Assembly: GCF_022842375.1 (NCBI RefSeq)
Contig: NZ_JALHPR010000012.1
Coordinates: 62,001 to 126,000 of the forward strand
Length of the DNA: 64,000 nt
Direction: 5' to 3'
From: Elioraea sp.
GTDB lineage: Bacteria > Pseudomonadota > Alphaproteobacteria > Acetobacterales > Acetobacteraceae
The notes under the pieces are model-generated. The model saw only the letters and a program-made list of their open reading frames with translations. It ran no database searches and was not told the DNA's origin. Below are positions 1 to 8,985 of the stretch, one piece after another; positions within the stretch are counted from its first letter, which is position 1; every line of letters starts with the position of its first letter. The translations under genes and the position numbers were made by a program.

Positions 1-217
1 TGGGCGGGTCGGCCATGCCTATCGCGCCGGCCGTGACCTTCGCGCGGCGGAACTCGCCGCGGTGCTCGATGCCTGCGCGCTCGGGCCCGGCCTCCCCGCC
101 TCCCTCGCCGCGGCGCTGGCTGCGATGGACGCGGCGGAGGATGCGGCGCGCGACGACCGCTCGCGCCGTGCAGCGGCAACGCGGGTCGATTTCTACGGCA
201 TGGTGCGGATGGGATGA
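1..217 (+). CDS. phnG: PhnG, C-P lyase core subunit (5' end outside window)
   Basis: This is the last 71 codons of PhnG, read from base 2 to a TGA at 215-217. The visible part begins GRVGHAYRAGRDLRAAELAA and ends TRVDFYGMVRMG, matching the conserved GHAY...RDxRAAELAAV and xTxVDFxxMVRG tail of PhnG. In the family PhnG combines with PhnH, I and J in the core complex that, with PhnM, moves the phosphonate onto ribose 5-triphosphate and cleaves the C-P bond. The 3' end overlaps the phnH start by four bases (ATGA), so the two are translationally coupled. The N-terminal half, and any phnF regulator or promoter, lie to the left of the window. Confidence 0.93.
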   Translation, partial: GRVGHAYRAGRDLRAAELAAVLDACALGPGLPASLAAALAAMDAAEDAARDDRSRRAAATRVDFYGMVRMG

Positions 218-819
218 GCAGCGTGGATGGTCTTTCGCCAGGCTTCACGGCGCCGGTCGAGGACCAGCAGGCCTGCTTCCGCGCGGTGCTGGAGGCAACC
301 TCCCGCCCCGGCACGATCGTGACGCTCGCGGGCCCGACCAGGCCGCCTGCCCCGCTTGGCGGCGCGATGGCGGCGGTGGCGCTCACGCTGGTCGATGCCG
401 ACACGCCGCTCTGGCTCGACGATGCGATCATGGCGGGCGCTGCGCCGTCATGGCTGCGATTTCACTGCGGTTGCCGTCTTGTCGCCGATCCGTCCTCGGC
501 GGTCTTCGCCTTCGCGGCCGATGCCGCTGCCCTTCCCCCCCTGTCGCGGTTCTTTGCGGGAACAGACGAGTATCCCGACAGGGGCGCGACCATCGTTGTC
601 GCCGTCGCAGCGCTCGGCGAAGGCCATCGGCTTACGCTCACCGGCCCTGGCATTGCCGGCACGGCGATGATCGCCACCACCGGTCTGCAGAAGGGGTTCG
701 CTGCGATGCGTGCCGCCAACCACCGCCTGTTCCCACGTGGCGTCGACGTCATCCTCGTTGCCGGCAACCGCCTCGTGTCGCTGCCGCGCAGCACGACCGT
801 TTCGTCACCGGAGGGTTGA
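214..819 (+). CDS. phnH: PhnH, C-P lyase core subunit
   Basis: A 201-residue protein of the usual PhnH length. It opens with the family pattern GF..PVEDQQACFRAVLEA followed by SRPGTIVTL, and ends with a LVSLPRSTTV-like segment typical of PhnH. PhnH forms a dimer at the centre of the PhnGHIJ complex in the cytoplasm and has no known catalytic activity on its own. The start at 214 overlaps the phnG stop by four bases. The next gene, phnI, follows after three bases with its ribosome binding site (ggaggg) inside the phnH 3' end. Nothing suggests truncation. Confidence 0.95.
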   Translation: MSSVDGLSPGFTAPVEDQQACFRAVLEATSRPGTIVTLAGPTRPPAPLGGAMAAVALTLVDADTPLWLDDAIMAGAAPSWLRFHCGCRLVADPSSAVFAFAADAAALPPLSRFFAGTDEYPDRGATIVVAVAALGEGHRLTLTGPGIAGTAMIATTGLQKGFAAMRAANHRLFPRGVDVILVAGNRLVSLPRSTTVSSPEG

Positions 820-822
820 GCG

Positions 823-1923
823 ATGTATGTCGCGGTCAAGGGCGGCGAGCGGGCGATCGAGAATAGCCATGCGGTTCTTGCAGAGGCGCGGCGGGGTGAT
901 GCCGCCGTCCCTCCCCTCACCCTCCCTCAGATCGCCGGCCAACTCGGCCTCGCCGTCGATCGCGTCATGGCGGAGGCCTCGCTCTACGACCGCGAGCTTG
1001 CCGCACTGGCAATCAAGCAGGCGCAGGGTGACCTGGTCGAGGGCGCGTTCCTGCTGCGTGCCTACCGCACCACGCTGCCGCGCTTCTGTGCGTCCCTTCC
1101 CGTCGAGACCGAGCGGATGGTGGTCGAGCGCCGCATCAGCGCGACGTACAAGGACCTGCCCGGCGGCCAGGTTCTCGGCCCCACCTACGACTACACGCAC
1201 AGGCTGCTCGACTTCTCCCTTGCCGCCGAGGGCGATGCCACGTCAGCGCCGCGGGCTGATACGCCGCTCAACGCCACGATGCCGCACGTCACCAGCCTGC
1301 TCGGCGCCGAAGGGCTGATGCGCCCCGAGGCGCCCGACCAGGAACGCGAGCCGGCGGACGTGACGCGCGATCCGCCGCGGTTTCCCGCCGATCGTTCCGC
1401 GCGGCTGCAGACGCTCGCGCGCGGCGACGAGGGGTTCGTTCTGGCAATGGGTTATTCGACGCAGCGTGGCTATGGCGGCGCGCATCCCTTCGCCGGCGAG
1501 ATCCGCCACGGGTCGGTCGCGGTCGAGATCGTGCCGGAGGAGCTGGGCTTTCCCATCACCATCGGCGACATCATGGTGACCGAGTGCGAGATGGTGAACC
1601 AGTTCAAGGGGAGCCGCACCGAGAAGCCGCAATTCACCCGCGGCTACGGCCTCGTGTTCGGCCATGGCGAGCGCAAGGCGATGGGCATGGCGCTGGTCGA
1701 CCGTGCGCTGATGGCGGCCGAACTCGGCGAGGATGCCGTCCACCCGGCACAGGACCACGAGTTCGTGCTGAGCCATTGCGACAATGTGGAAAGCTCCGGC
1801 TTCGTGCAGCACCTGAAGCTGCCACACTACGTCGATTTCCAGTCGGAGCTCGAACTGGTCCGCCGGCTGCGCGCCGAAGCCGATCTGCGCATGGCGGAGC
1901 AGCAGCGCGAGGCAGCCGAGTGA
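823..1923 (+). CDS. phnI: PhnI, C-P lyase nucleosidase/phosphonate ribosyl-transfer subunit
   Basis: A 366-residue protein matching PhnI over its whole length. It begins MYVAVKGGERAIENSHAVLA, the conserved PhnI start, and contains the conserved GYSTQRGYGGAHPFAGEIR region and the later DHEFVLSHCDNVESSGFVQH segment. In Escherichia coli PhnI, with PhnG, H and L, replaces adenine of a nucleoside triphosphate with phosphonate. A gGGAGGg-like ribosome site sits about eight bases before the ATG. The stop codon TGA overlaps the phnJ ATG (TGATG), consistent with one polycistronic message. Confidence 0.96.
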   Translation: MYVAVKGGERAIENSHAVLAEARRGDAAVPPLTLPQIAGQLGLAVDRVMAEASLYDRELAALAIKQAQGDLVEGAFLLRAYRTTLPRFCASLPVETERMVVERRISATYKDLPGGQVLGPTYDYTHRLLDFSLAAEGDATSAPRADTPLNATMPHVTSLLGAEGLMRPEAPDQEREPADVTRDPPRFPADRSARLQTLARGDEGFVLAMGYSTQRGYGGAHPFAGEIRHGSVAVEIVPEELGFPITIGDIMVTECEMVNQFKGSRTEKPQFTRGYGLVFGHGERKAMGMALVDRALMAAELGEDAVHPAQDHEFVLSHCDNVESSGFVQHLKLPHYVDFQSELELVRRLRAEADLRMAEQQREAAE

Positions 1924-2831
1924 TGACACCGAAGGCAGCGCACGACCCCGATTACAACCTCGGCTACCTCGATGAGCAGACCAAGCGGATGATCCGCCGC
2001 GCGCTGCTCAAGGCCGTCGCCATCCCCGGCTACCAGGTGCCGTTCGCAAGCCGCGAGATGCCGCTTGCCTATGGCTGGGGCACCGGCGGAATGCAGGTGA
2101 CGGCAGCGGTGCTGGGCCCGGACGACGTGCTGAAGGTGATCGACCAGGGGGCCGATGACACGACCAACGCCGTCTCGATCCGCCGCTTCTTCGCCCGCGT
2201 CACCGGCGTGCGCACGACGGAGCGGACGGTGGAGGCAACCGTGATCCAGACGCGCCACCGCATTCCCGAACAGGCGCTCACCGAGGGCCAGATCATCGTC
2301 TACCAGGTGCCGCAGCCGGAGCCGCTGCGAAAGCTCGAGCCGCGCGAGACCGAGACGCGGCGGATGCACGCGCTCGCCGATTACGGGCTGATGCACGTGA
2401 AGCTCTACGAGGACATCGCGCGCCACGGGCGCATCACGCTGTCCTACGACTATCCGGTGCTGGTGAATGGCCGCTACGTGATGGCGCCTTCGCCGATCCC
2501 GAGCTTCGACAACCCGAAAATGCACCACTCCCCGGCGCTGCAGCTGTTTGGCGCCGGGCGCGAGAAGCGCATCTATGCCATCCCGCCCTACACCGAGGTG
2601 CGCAGCCTCGATTTCGAGGACCATCCCTTCCACCCATGGCGGGCCAGCAATTGCTGCGACCTCTGCGGCGCGGCGGACAGCTATCTTGACGAGGTGGTGA
2701 CCGACGATCGCGGCGGGCGCATGTTCGTCTGCTCCGACACCGATTGGTGCGCGGATCGGCGCGAGGCCGGGCATCGCGGCAGGCTTGCCGGCCACGCGCT
2801 CGCCACGCCGCGCGCGGACGATCCCGCATGA
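1923..2831 (+). CDS. phnJ: PhnJ, radical SAM carbon-phosphorus lyase
   Basis: A 302-residue protein. PhnJ uses S-adenosylmethionine and a [4Fe-4S] cluster to break the C-P bond of 5-phosphoribosyl 1-phosphonate, releasing the alkane and 5-phosphoribosyl 1,2-cyclic phosphate. The signature cysteines are all present: C245-x2-C248-x21-C270 for the cluster, and C276, equivalent to the catalytic Cys272 of the E. coli enzyme. The N-terminal PxGYQVPFASREMPLAYGWGT-like segment is also diagnostic. I chose the ATG at 1923 that overlaps the phnI stop, because it yields the conserved N-terminus; an upstream in-frame extension would overlap phnI by several hundred bases and has no family counterpart. Confidence 0.97.
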   Translation: MTPKAAHDPDYNLGYLDEQTKRMIRRALLKAVAIPGYQVPFASREMPLAYGWGTGGMQVTAAVLGPDDVLKVIDQGADDTTNAVSIRRFFARVTGVRTTERTVEATVIQTRHRIPEQALTEGQIIVYQVPQPEPLRKLEPRETETRRMHALADYGLMHVKLYEDIARHGRITLSYDYPVLVNGRYVMAPSPIPSFDNPKMHHSPALQLFGAGREKRIYAIPPYTEVRSLDFEDHPFHPWRASNCCDLCGAADSYLDEVVTDDRGGRMFVCSDTDWCADRREAGHRGRLAGHALATPRADDPA

Positions 2832-3619
2832 GCGACCGCGCCATCCTCGACGTCCCCATTCTTGATGTGACCGGCATCGGCGTCCGCTTCGGCGGCCTCA
2901 ACGCAGTCAAGGATGCCACTTTCTCACTCTGGCCGGGCGAGGTGCTGGCGATCGTGGGTGAGAGCGGCAGCGGCAAGACCACGCTGCTGCGCACCCTCGC
3001 GGGCGAGCTCGCCCCCGATTCCGGCCAGGCGCTGTTCCGCACGCGGGCCGGCGAGGTTGTCGACATCCCCCGCCTGGCCGAACCGCAGCGCCGGGCGCTC
3101 GCCCGCACCGAGTGGGGCTTCGTTCACCAGAACCCGCGCGACGGGCTGCGCATGGCGGTGTCGGCCGGCGGCAACGTCGGCGAGCGGCTGATGGCCGCTG
3201 GGGCGCGCCACTGGGGCCACATCCGCGCCGAGGCAGCCGCATGGCTTGCCCGCGTCGAAATCGACGGGAGCCGGATCGACGATCCGCCGCGCGTTTTCTC
3301 GGGCGGCATGCAGCAGCGGCTGCAGATCGCGCGCGTGCTCGTCACCGAACCCAGGCTGGTGCTGATGGACGAGCCGACGGGCGGGCTTGACGTTTCCGTC
3401 CAGGCGCGGCTGCTTGATCTCATCCGCACCCTGGTGGGAGAGCTTGGCATTGCCGCGATCATCGTCACGCATGACCTCGCCGTCGCGCGCCTGTTGGCTG
3501 ACCGCATGCTCGTGATGCAGCAGGGCCGCATCGTCGAGGCAGGGCTGACCGACCAGGTGCTCGACGATCCGCAGCACCCCTATTCGCAGCTGCTCGTTTC
3601 CTCTGTGCTCCAGGCATGA
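2828..3619 (+). CDS. phnK: PhnK, ABC-type ATPase of the C-P lyase complex
   Basis: A 263-residue ABC ATPase. Walker A is GESGSGKTT, the signature is FSGGMQQR, Walker B is LVLMDEPTGGLD, and the H-loop is VTHDL, so all catalytic motifs are intact. In the family PhnK docks on PhnJ of the core complex rather than driving a membrane transporter. The chosen ATG at 2828 overlaps the phnJ stop (ATGA); a longer reading starting upstream would lie inside phnJ. The gene ends with an ATGA overlap into phnL. Confidence 0.96.
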   Translation: MSDRAILDVPILDVTGIGVRFGGLNAVKDATFSLWPGEVLAIVGESGSGKTTLLRTLAGELAPDSGQALFRTRAGEVVDIPRLAEPQRRALARTEWGFVHQNPRDGLRMAVSAGGNVGERLMAAGARHWGHIRAEAAAWLARVEIDGSRIDDPPRVFSGGMQQRLQIARVLVTEPRLVLMDEPTGGLDVSVQARLLDLIRTLVGELGIAAIIVTHDLAVARLLADRMLVMQQGRIVEAGLTDQVLDDPQHPYSQLLVSSVLQA

Positions 3620-4335
3620 ACGCGATCACGGGGGCGCCCGAAGCGCTCAGGGTCGAGAACCTCTCGAAGCGCTTCACGCTGCACCTGCAGGGCGGGCGTC
3701 GCTTGCCGGTGCTCGACCGCGTCGACCTCGCCGTCCATCCTGGCGAATGCGTTGCCCTCGTCGGCCCCTCGGGGGCGGGCAAGAGCACGCTGATGCGCAC
3801 GCTCTACGGCAACTACCTCGCGGGGGCGGGGCGCATCCTCGTGCGGCACGAGGGAGCGATGGTCGACCTCGCGACAGCCGAGCCGCGCACGATCGTGGCG
3901 CTGCGTCGCACCACGATCGGCTATGTCTCGCAGTTCCTGCGTGTCATCCCGCGCGTGCCGACGGCCGCGATCGTCGCCGAACCTGCACGGCGTGCCGGCA
4001 TGGCGGAGGCAGGGGCGATGGTGGCCGCACGCGGCCTGCTCGACCGCCTGAACCTGCCCGAGGCGCTGTGGGACCTGCCGCCCGCGACCTTCTCGGGCGG
4101 CGAGCAACAGCGCGTGAACCTCGCCCGCGGCTTCGTCCACCCCTATCCCGTCATGCTGCTCGACGAGCCGACGGCAAGCCTCGACCCAGCCAACCGCGAC
4201 ATCGTCATCGGCCTCATCACGGAGGCGAAGGCACGCGGTGCGGCGATCGTCGGCATCTTCCACGACGCCGCCGTGCGCGAGGCGGTGGCCACGCGCAGCC
4301 TCACGGTCGCGGCCCTTGCGGTGGAGGCGGCATGA
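3616..4335 (+). CDS. phnL: PhnL, ABC-type ATPase of the C-P lyase system
   Basis: A 239-residue ABC ATPase with Walker A GPSGAGKST, signature FSGGEQQR, Walker B VMLLDEPTASLD and a GIFHD switch region typical of PhnL rather than of an importer ATPase. PhnL works with PhnG, H and I in forming the phosphonate-ribose triphosphate intermediate and can dock on PhnK. It is flanked by four-base overlaps with phnK and phnM. Neither phnK nor phnL should be mistaken for the missing importer ATPase PhnC. Confidence 0.95.
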   Translation: MNAITGAPEALRVENLSKRFTLHLQGGRRLPVLDRVDLAVHPGECVALVGPSGAGKSTLMRTLYGNYLAGAGRILVRHEGAMVDLATAEPRTIVALRRTTIGYVSQFLRVIPRVPTAAIVAEPARRAGMAEAGAMVAARGLLDRLNLPEALWDLPPATFSGGEQQRVNLARGFVHPYPVMLLDEPTASLDPANRDIVIGLITEAKARGAAIVGIFHDAAVREAVATRSLTVAALAVEAA

Positions 4336-5474
4336 GCACCGAGATCATCCTTACGAATGCGCGGATCGTCACGCCGAGCGAGGTGTTCTTCGGAACTGTC
4401 GCACTCCGTGACGGCAGGATCGCCCGGCTCGACAAGGGCAGCTCCGCCATCCCCGGTGCGCAGGACCTCGAGGGTGACCTGCTGATCCCCGGCCTGGTCG
4501 ACGTGCACACGGACAATCTCGAGAAGCACATGATGCCGCGGCCGGGCGTGCGCTGGTCGGCACGCGCAGCCCTGCTCGCGCATGATGCCCAGGTTGCTGC
4601 GTCAGGCGTGACGACGGTGCTCGACGCGCTCTGCGTCGGCGAGGTCGAGCATGCCGACCAGCGCGACGAGATGTTCCGCGAGGGTGTCGCGGAACTGCGC
4701 GCACTGGCCCCCCGAGGCCTGCTGCGGGCCGAGCATTTTCTCCATCTCCGCTGCGAGATCAGCGCCGAGGGGATGCAGGAAAGCTTCGCGGTCGTGGTCG
4801 GTGATCCGCTCGTGCGGATGGTCTCGCTGATGGACCATACGCCGGGCTTCGGCCAGTTCGGCGACATCGAGAAGTACAAGCGCAAGAACGCACGCAACAT
4901 CGGCATGAACGAGCAGGAGGCGGAGGCCTATGTCGCCCGCCGCTGGGCGCTGCGCGAGCGCGTGCGCGAACCCAACCGCACGGCCATCCTCGACGCCGTC
5001 GCGGGTCGCGACATCGCGCTTGCCAGCCACGACGACCGCACCGAGCTGGAGGTGGCCGACTGGCGCGAGGCCGGTATCACCATCAGCGAGTTCCCGGTCA
5101 CAGCGGAAGCGGCGCGCGCGGCACGACGGCACGGCATGGGCATCATCGCGGGCGCGCCCAATATCGTGCGCGGCGGCAGCCACAGCGGCAACGTGCGCGC
5201 GGCCGATCTCCTCGCCGAAGGCCTCGTCGATGTCTTCGCGTCCGACTACGTTCCGTCGGCGATGCTGGGCGCCGCCATGATCGCGCATCACGCGATGCGG
5301 GTGCCGCTCCCGGCCGCGATCGCCACGATTTCGCAACGACCTGCGCTGATGGTGGGCCTTCCCGATCGCGGCGCGATCGACACCGGCCTGCGCGCCGATC
5401 TCGTTCAGGTCCATCTCGCCGATGGCCACCCGCTGGTGCGCCAGGTGTGGCGCGAGGGGCGGCGGATCGCCTGA
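4332..5474 (+). CDS. phnM: PhnM, alpha-D-ribose 1-methylphosphonate 5-triphosphate diphosphatase
   Basis: A 380-residue amidohydrolase-superfamily enzyme that removes pyrophosphate from the phosphonate ribose triphosphate before the C-P lyase step. The PhnM-specific metal motif HTDNLEKH follows the LIPGLVDV strand near residue 60, and the conserved DHTPGFGQF and ASDYVPSAML segments are present. The ATG at 4332 overlaps the phnL stop. The stop codon is five bases before the next gene. Length and motifs agree with a functional enzyme. Confidence 0.96.
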   Translation: MSTEIILTNARIVTPSEVFFGTVALRDGRIARLDKGSSAIPGAQDLEGDLLIPGLVDVHTDNLEKHMMPRPGVRWSARAALLAHDAQVAASGVTTVLDALCVGEVEHADQRDEMFREGVAELRALAPRGLLRAEHFLHLRCEISAEGMQESFAVVVGDPLVRMVSLMDHTPGFGQFGDIEKYKRKNARNIGMNEQEAEAYVARRWALRERVREPNRTAILDAVAGRDIALASHDDRTELEVADWREAGITISEFPVTAEAARAARRHGMGIIAGAPNIVRGGSHSGNVRAADLLAEGLVDVFASDYVPSAMLGAAMIAHHAMRVPLPAAIATISQRPALMVGLPDRGAIDTGLRADLVQVHLADGHPLVRQVWREGRRIA

Positions 5475-5479
5475 CGCGG

Positions 5480-6169
5480 ATGCATCGCTACGCCATCTAC
5501 TTCGCACCACCACGCGACCATGCGCTCTGGCACGCAGGCTGCGCCCTGCTCGGCCGCGACCCGGAGAGCGGCGCGGCGCTTCACCTGCCCTCCCTGCCCG
5601 GCATCGACCCGGCACGGGTCGCCGCGATCACCGATGAGGCAAGGCGCTACGGCTGGCATGGTACGCTGAAGCCGCCCTTCGCGCTGGCCGAGGGAACCGA
5701 CGCTGCGGGGCTTCACGAGGCGCTGGTTCGTTTCCTTGCCATCCAGGCGCCGTTCCCGATGCCGACGCTGATGCTTGCCCCCCTCTCCGGCTTCCTCGCC
5801 GTCATCCCCGCGGCACCCTCCGAGGCGCTGGCATCGCTTGCCGCCGATTGCGTGCGGGCGTTCGACGCGTTCCGCCGCCCACCCTCGCAGGCAGAACTCG
5901 CGCGGCGCCGACGGTCAGGGTTGGACGAGGAGGAGGAACGGAACCTCGCGCGCTGGGGCTACCCCTACGTGATGGAGCGGTTCCGCTTCCATATGACGCT
6001 CTCCTGCAAGCTCGACGAGCCTGAGCGCAGTGCCGTTGCCGCTGCCATTGCGCCACGCCTCGCCGATGCGCTCGCGACGCCCCTGTTGGCTGATGCGGTC
6101 GCCCTCTACGGCGAACCCGCGCCGGGCGCGCCCTTCGTCCTGCTCGCCCGCTACGGCTTCGGCGGCTGA
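5480..6169 (+). CDS. DUF1045 phosphonate-operon protein, 2H phosphoesterase fold
   Basis: A 229-residue protein of the family repeatedly found in phn operons and annotated as a putative phosphonate metabolism protein (DUF1045). Two HxT motifs are visible, WHGTLKPPF near residue 58 and FHMTLSCKL near residue 170, the hallmark of 2H phosphoesterases. By inference it acts on a phosphorylated ribose intermediate, possibly the cyclic phosphate made by PhnJ, since no phnP gene is seen in the window. I chose the ATG giving MHRYAIYF, five bases after phnM, over an earlier start inside phnM. Its 3' end overlaps the 3' end of convergent phnN by 19 bases. Confidence 0.85.
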   Translation: MHRYAIYFAPPRDHALWHAGCALLGRDPESGAALHLPSLPGIDPARVAAITDEARRYGWHGTLKPPFALAEGTDAAGLHEALVRFLAIQAPFPMPTLMLAPLSGFLAVIPAAPSEALASLAADCVRAFDAFRRPPSQAELARRRRSGLDEEEERNLARWGYPYVMERFRFHMTLSCKLDEPERSAVAAAIAPRLADALATPLLADAVALYGEPAPGAPFVLLARYGFGG

Positions 6170-6711
6170 TCGACCAGCAGGTCAGCGAAGCGCCGCGCGG
6201 CGTCAGCAAGTGCGCCGCCGTTCACGATCTCCATCACCGGGAGGCCGAGGTCAGGCTCCGCAAGGCCGGCGCGGGCGAGGCGATGGCTGATCTCGCCCTC
6301 GCTCTCGCGGCCGCGTGCGGCAAGCCGCCCGGCGAGCACGGCGGCAGGGGCGGTGACGCGCACGGCCAGCACGGGCCAGCCGAGCCGCGCTGCCTCGCCG
6401 AGCACGGTGCGCGAGACGCTGGCCACCACCGTGCGCCCGGCCGCGAGATCGCCCGTGACGGCGCGCGGGATGCCATAGCCGTTGCCGTTCGCCTCCCAGG
6501 AAAGCAGGAACGCACCGGCCGCGCGGCGTGCGGCGAACATGGCCCAGCTCACCGCCTCATGCGCCTCGCCGCCTGAGCCTTCCGGCCGGGTGATGGCGCG
6601 GCGGGCGAACACCACGGGCGCATCGTCCGGCAGCATCGCGCGCGCTGCCTCGATCACGCTGTCCTTGCCCGCGCCCGATGGGCCGAAGACGAGGACGAGC
6701 GTGCCGGTCAT
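6151..6711 (-). CDS. phnN: PhnN, ribose 1,5-bisphosphokinase
   Basis: A 186-residue guanylate-kinase-like enzyme that phosphorylates ribose 1,5-bisphosphate to PRPP, closing the C-P lyase pathway. The P-loop GPSGAGKDS lies near residues 10-18, followed by FARRAITRP and the FLLSWEANGNGYGIP segment, both conserved in PhnN. The start ATG at 6711 overlaps the stop of the upstream acetyltransferase by four bases. The last 19 bases overlap the tail of the convergent DUF1045 gene, so no terminator fits between the two operons. Confidence 0.93.
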   Translation of the reverse strand: MTGTLVLVFGPSGAGKDSVIEAARAMLPDDAPVVFARRAITRPEGSGGEAHEAVSWAMFAARRAAGAFLLSWEANGNGYGIPRAVTGDLAAGRTVVASVSRTVLGEAARLGWPVLAVRVTAPAAVLAGRLAARGRESEGEISHRLARAGLAEPDLGLPVMEIVNGGALADAARRFADLLVDQPPKP

Positions 6712-7331
6712 GCCGGATCGTATCGCTTGCAGAACGCCTCGGCGCCGAGGGCGCGGAAATCGGCCAGCCGTTCCTTCAGCGTCGCGTGCGGCCAATCCCA
6801 CCAGGCGATGCGGAGCAACGCGGCCTGGATCTCGGGCAGGAAGCGGAAGCGGATCACCTTGCCCGGCACGCCGACGACAACGGCGAAGGGCGGCACGTCC
6901 TTCGACACGACCGCCCCTGCGCCGATCCCCGCGCCCGTCCCGATGGTGATGCCGGGCAGGATGGTCGCCCCATGGCCGATCCACACGTCGTGGCCGAGCG
7001 TGACATGCGAGGCGCGGCGCCAGTCGAAGAACGCGTCATCGTCCTCGCCGAGTTCGTACTTCGCCGCGCGGTAGGTGAAGTGGTGCAGGGCGGCACGCTC
7101 GAGCGGGTGGTTGCCGGGGTTGATGCGGGTGTGCGCGGCGATCGAGCAGAACCGCCCGATCGTTGCATAGATGATGGAGCTGTCGTTCACGACGTAGCTG
7201 TAGTCGCCCATCACCGTCTCGGCGATCGTGGTGCGCGCGCCGACCTCCGTCCACGCACCGAGGGTGCTGTCGGTCACGTGCGCGGTGGGGTGGATGGTGG
7301 GGCTCAGGGACAGCAGGGGTGCTTCGCTCAT
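6708..7331 (-). CDS. Hexapeptide-repeat acetyltransferase of phn operons
   Basis: A 207-residue left-handed beta-helix protein of the CatB/LbH type. It shows hexapeptide-like repeats and the segment GHDVWIGHGATILPGITIG, with the catalytic-type histidine in IGHGA. A family of such transferases is tied to phosphonate operons (the phosphonate metabolism hexapeptide transferase family). Its substrate is not established; N-acetylation of an aminophosphonate, analogous to the role of PhnO, is a reasonable inference. It sits between phnE and phnN with four-base overlaps on both sides. Confidence 0.85.
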   Translation of the reverse strand: MSEAPLLSLSPTIHPTAHVTDSTLGAWTEVGARTTIAETVMGDYSYVVNDSSIIYATIGRFCSIAAHTRINPGNHPLERAALHHFTYRAAKYELGEDDDAFFDWRRASHVTLGHDVWIGHGATILPGITIGTGAGIGAGAVVSKDVPPFAVVVGVPGKVIRFRFLPEIQAALLRIAWWDWPHATLKERLADFRALGAEAFCKRYDPA

Positions 7332-8107
7332 GCGGCGATGATGCCACGGCGGATGCGGGCTGACACGGTGTCGATCACGATGACGGTCCCGAGGATCAGA
7401 AGGATGAGGAACGCGACCTCATCCCAGTTGTTGAGGCGGATGCGATCGGACAGCGCAAGCCCGATGCCGCCCGCTCCCACCACGCCGAGGATCGAGGCTG
7501 AGCGGACGTTGCTTTCGAAGAAGTAGAGGATGTGGCTGAGGATCACCGGCAGCACCTGCGGCAGCAGGCCGTAGCGTGCCTCGGCGAGCCTTCCGCCGCC
7601 AGTGGCGCGCACGGCCTCGACCGGGCGGCGATCGGCATTCTCGATCGCCTCGGCGAACAGCTTGGCGAACACCCCCGTGTCGGGCACCGCGATGGCGAGG
7701 ATGCCGGCGAACGGCCCCATGCCGACGGCGGAGACGAAGATCAGCGCCCAGATCAGGCTGTCGACGCCGCGCAGCCCGTCGAAGCCGCGGCGCAGGCCGA
7801 AATGCAGGAGTGCGGCGGGGGCAACGTTCCGCGCGCCGAGGAAGCCGAGCGGCAGGGCGGCCACGGCCGCGATCAGCGTGCCGAGGAAGGCCATCGCCAG
7901 CGTTTCGGCCAGCGCGTGCAGCATCGGCCAGAGCGCGCCGCCGGCCGAGGGCGGCACCATGAAGCCCACGAGGAAGCCAAGCTTGCCGACGCCCATCGCG
8001 AAAGCCTCCGCCGTCGGCGCGACACGCCAGCAGGCGAAGGCGAGCAGGGCGACGCCACCGAGCCACAGCAGCGCAGGCTTCAGGTGCCGGGCGGCTGCAT
8101 CCGTCAT
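7328..8107 (-). CDS. phnE: PhnE-type phosphonate ABC permease (second copy)
   Basis: A 259-residue inner-membrane permease with about six hydrophobic segments. It contains the phnE-type EAA loop VEAVRATGGGRLAEARYGLLP, followed by LGVVGAGGIG, which is diagnostic of phosphonate/phosphite importers. The ATG at 8107 (MTDAAARH) overlaps the stop of the first phnE by four bases; a much longer reading runs antiphase through that gene and was not used. With its neighbour it would form a heterodimeric channel for PhnD-delivered substrate. Confidence 0.92.
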   Translation of the reverse strand: MTDAAARHLKPALLWLGGVALLAFACWRVAPTAEAFAMGVGKLGFLVGFMVPPSAGGALWPMLHALAETLAMAFLGTLIAAVAALPLGFLGARNVAPAALLHFGLRRGFDGLRGVDSLIWALIFVSAVGMGPFAGILAIAVPDTGVFAKLFAEAIENADRRPVEAVRATGGGRLAEARYGLLPQVLPVILSHILYFFESNVRSASILGVVGAGGIGLALSDRIRLNNWDEVAFLILLILGTVIVIDTVSARIRRGIIAA

Positions 8108-8985
8108 CGTGCTGCCCCCGCTGGTGCGATCAGCGCGTGGCGCAGCTTCTCGCAGCCGATATCGACGATCGCGACAGCGAGCAGGATCAGCAGAACGATG
8201 GCACTGATGTCGCTGTAGATGAACTGCCGCACCACGAGGTAGAGCTCCTCCCCGATGCCGCCGGCACCGACGACGCCGAGCACCGAGGCGGCGCGCACGT
8301 TGATCTCGAAGCGGAGCAGCAGATAGCTCAGGTGGTTGGGCAGGATCTGCGGCACGATGCCGAAGCGGATGGCATGCAGCCTCGTTCCGCCCGCGGCGAG
8401 CACGGCCTGGTAGGGTCCGGCTTCGGCATTCTCGTTCGCCTCGGCGAACAGCTTGCCGAGGGCGCCTGCCGAATGCAGCAGGATGGCCAGCACGCCGGCG
8501 AAAGGCCCAGGCCCGAAGGCGAACACGAAGACCAGGGCAAAGACGAGTTCCGGCACGCTGCGGAGAACGTCGAAGGCACGCCGCGCCGCCTGCCGCGCGA
8601 GCGGGCTGGCGCCGCAGTTCTCGGATGCCTCGAAACAGAGGAGTGCCGCGATCGCGCCGCCGAACACGGTGCCGACCAGCGCCATCAGCACGGTGTCGCC
8701 CAGCATCACGAGCCAGATGTCGATCGCCCAGAGCCACTCGCCGATATCGGCCCAGAGCGTGTCGAGGCGAAGCACGGGCAGCGTGCGGCCAATGTAGGCG
8801 GCGATATTGGGCAGCCCCGCGGCAAGCCGCGCGAGATCGACCTCGCCCACGATCGACGAGACGATGACGGCCACGAGGAAAAGCGCGGCGTAACCCGCGC
8901 TTGCGGCACGGCGCTGGGATCGGTGCGCGGCGAAGCGGCGGGAGAAGACCTCCGCCGCGTCGGCCTGCGCCGCAGCGACCGTCAC
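8104..8985 (-). CDS. phnE: PhnE-type phosphonate ABC permease (first copy)
   Basis: A 293-residue permease paralogous to the next gene. It has an extended N-terminus of about 25 residues, a first membrane segment near residues 30-47, and the conserved ASVLGVVGAGGIGEELY motif near residue 235. The EAA loop YQAVLAAGGTRLHAIRFG contacts the ATPase in this family. Two fused or adjacent phnE genes are common in phosphonate importers. It overlaps phnD by four bases. The cognate ATPase PhnC is not in the window. Confidence 0.92.
   Translation of the reverse strand: MTVAAAQADAAEVFSRRFAAHRSQRRAASAGYAALFLVAVIVSSIVGEVDLARLAAGLPNIAAYIGRTLPVLRLDTLWADIGEWLWAIDIWLVMLGDTVLMALVGTVFGGAIAALLCFEASENCGASPLARQAARRAFDVLRSVPELVFALVFVFAFGPGPFAGVLAILLHSAGALGKLFAEANENAEAGPYQAVLAAGGTRLHAIRFGIVPQILPNHLSYLLLRFEINVRAASVLGVVGAGGIGEELYLVVRQFIYSDISAIVLLILLAVAIVDIGCEKLRHALIAPAGAAR

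Noticed and set aside
1584-1922. Upstream extension of phnJ inside phnI
   Set aside because: The sequence before the ATG at 1923 is an out-of-frame reading of phnI and is Arg-rich; the conserved PhnJ N-terminus starts at 1923.
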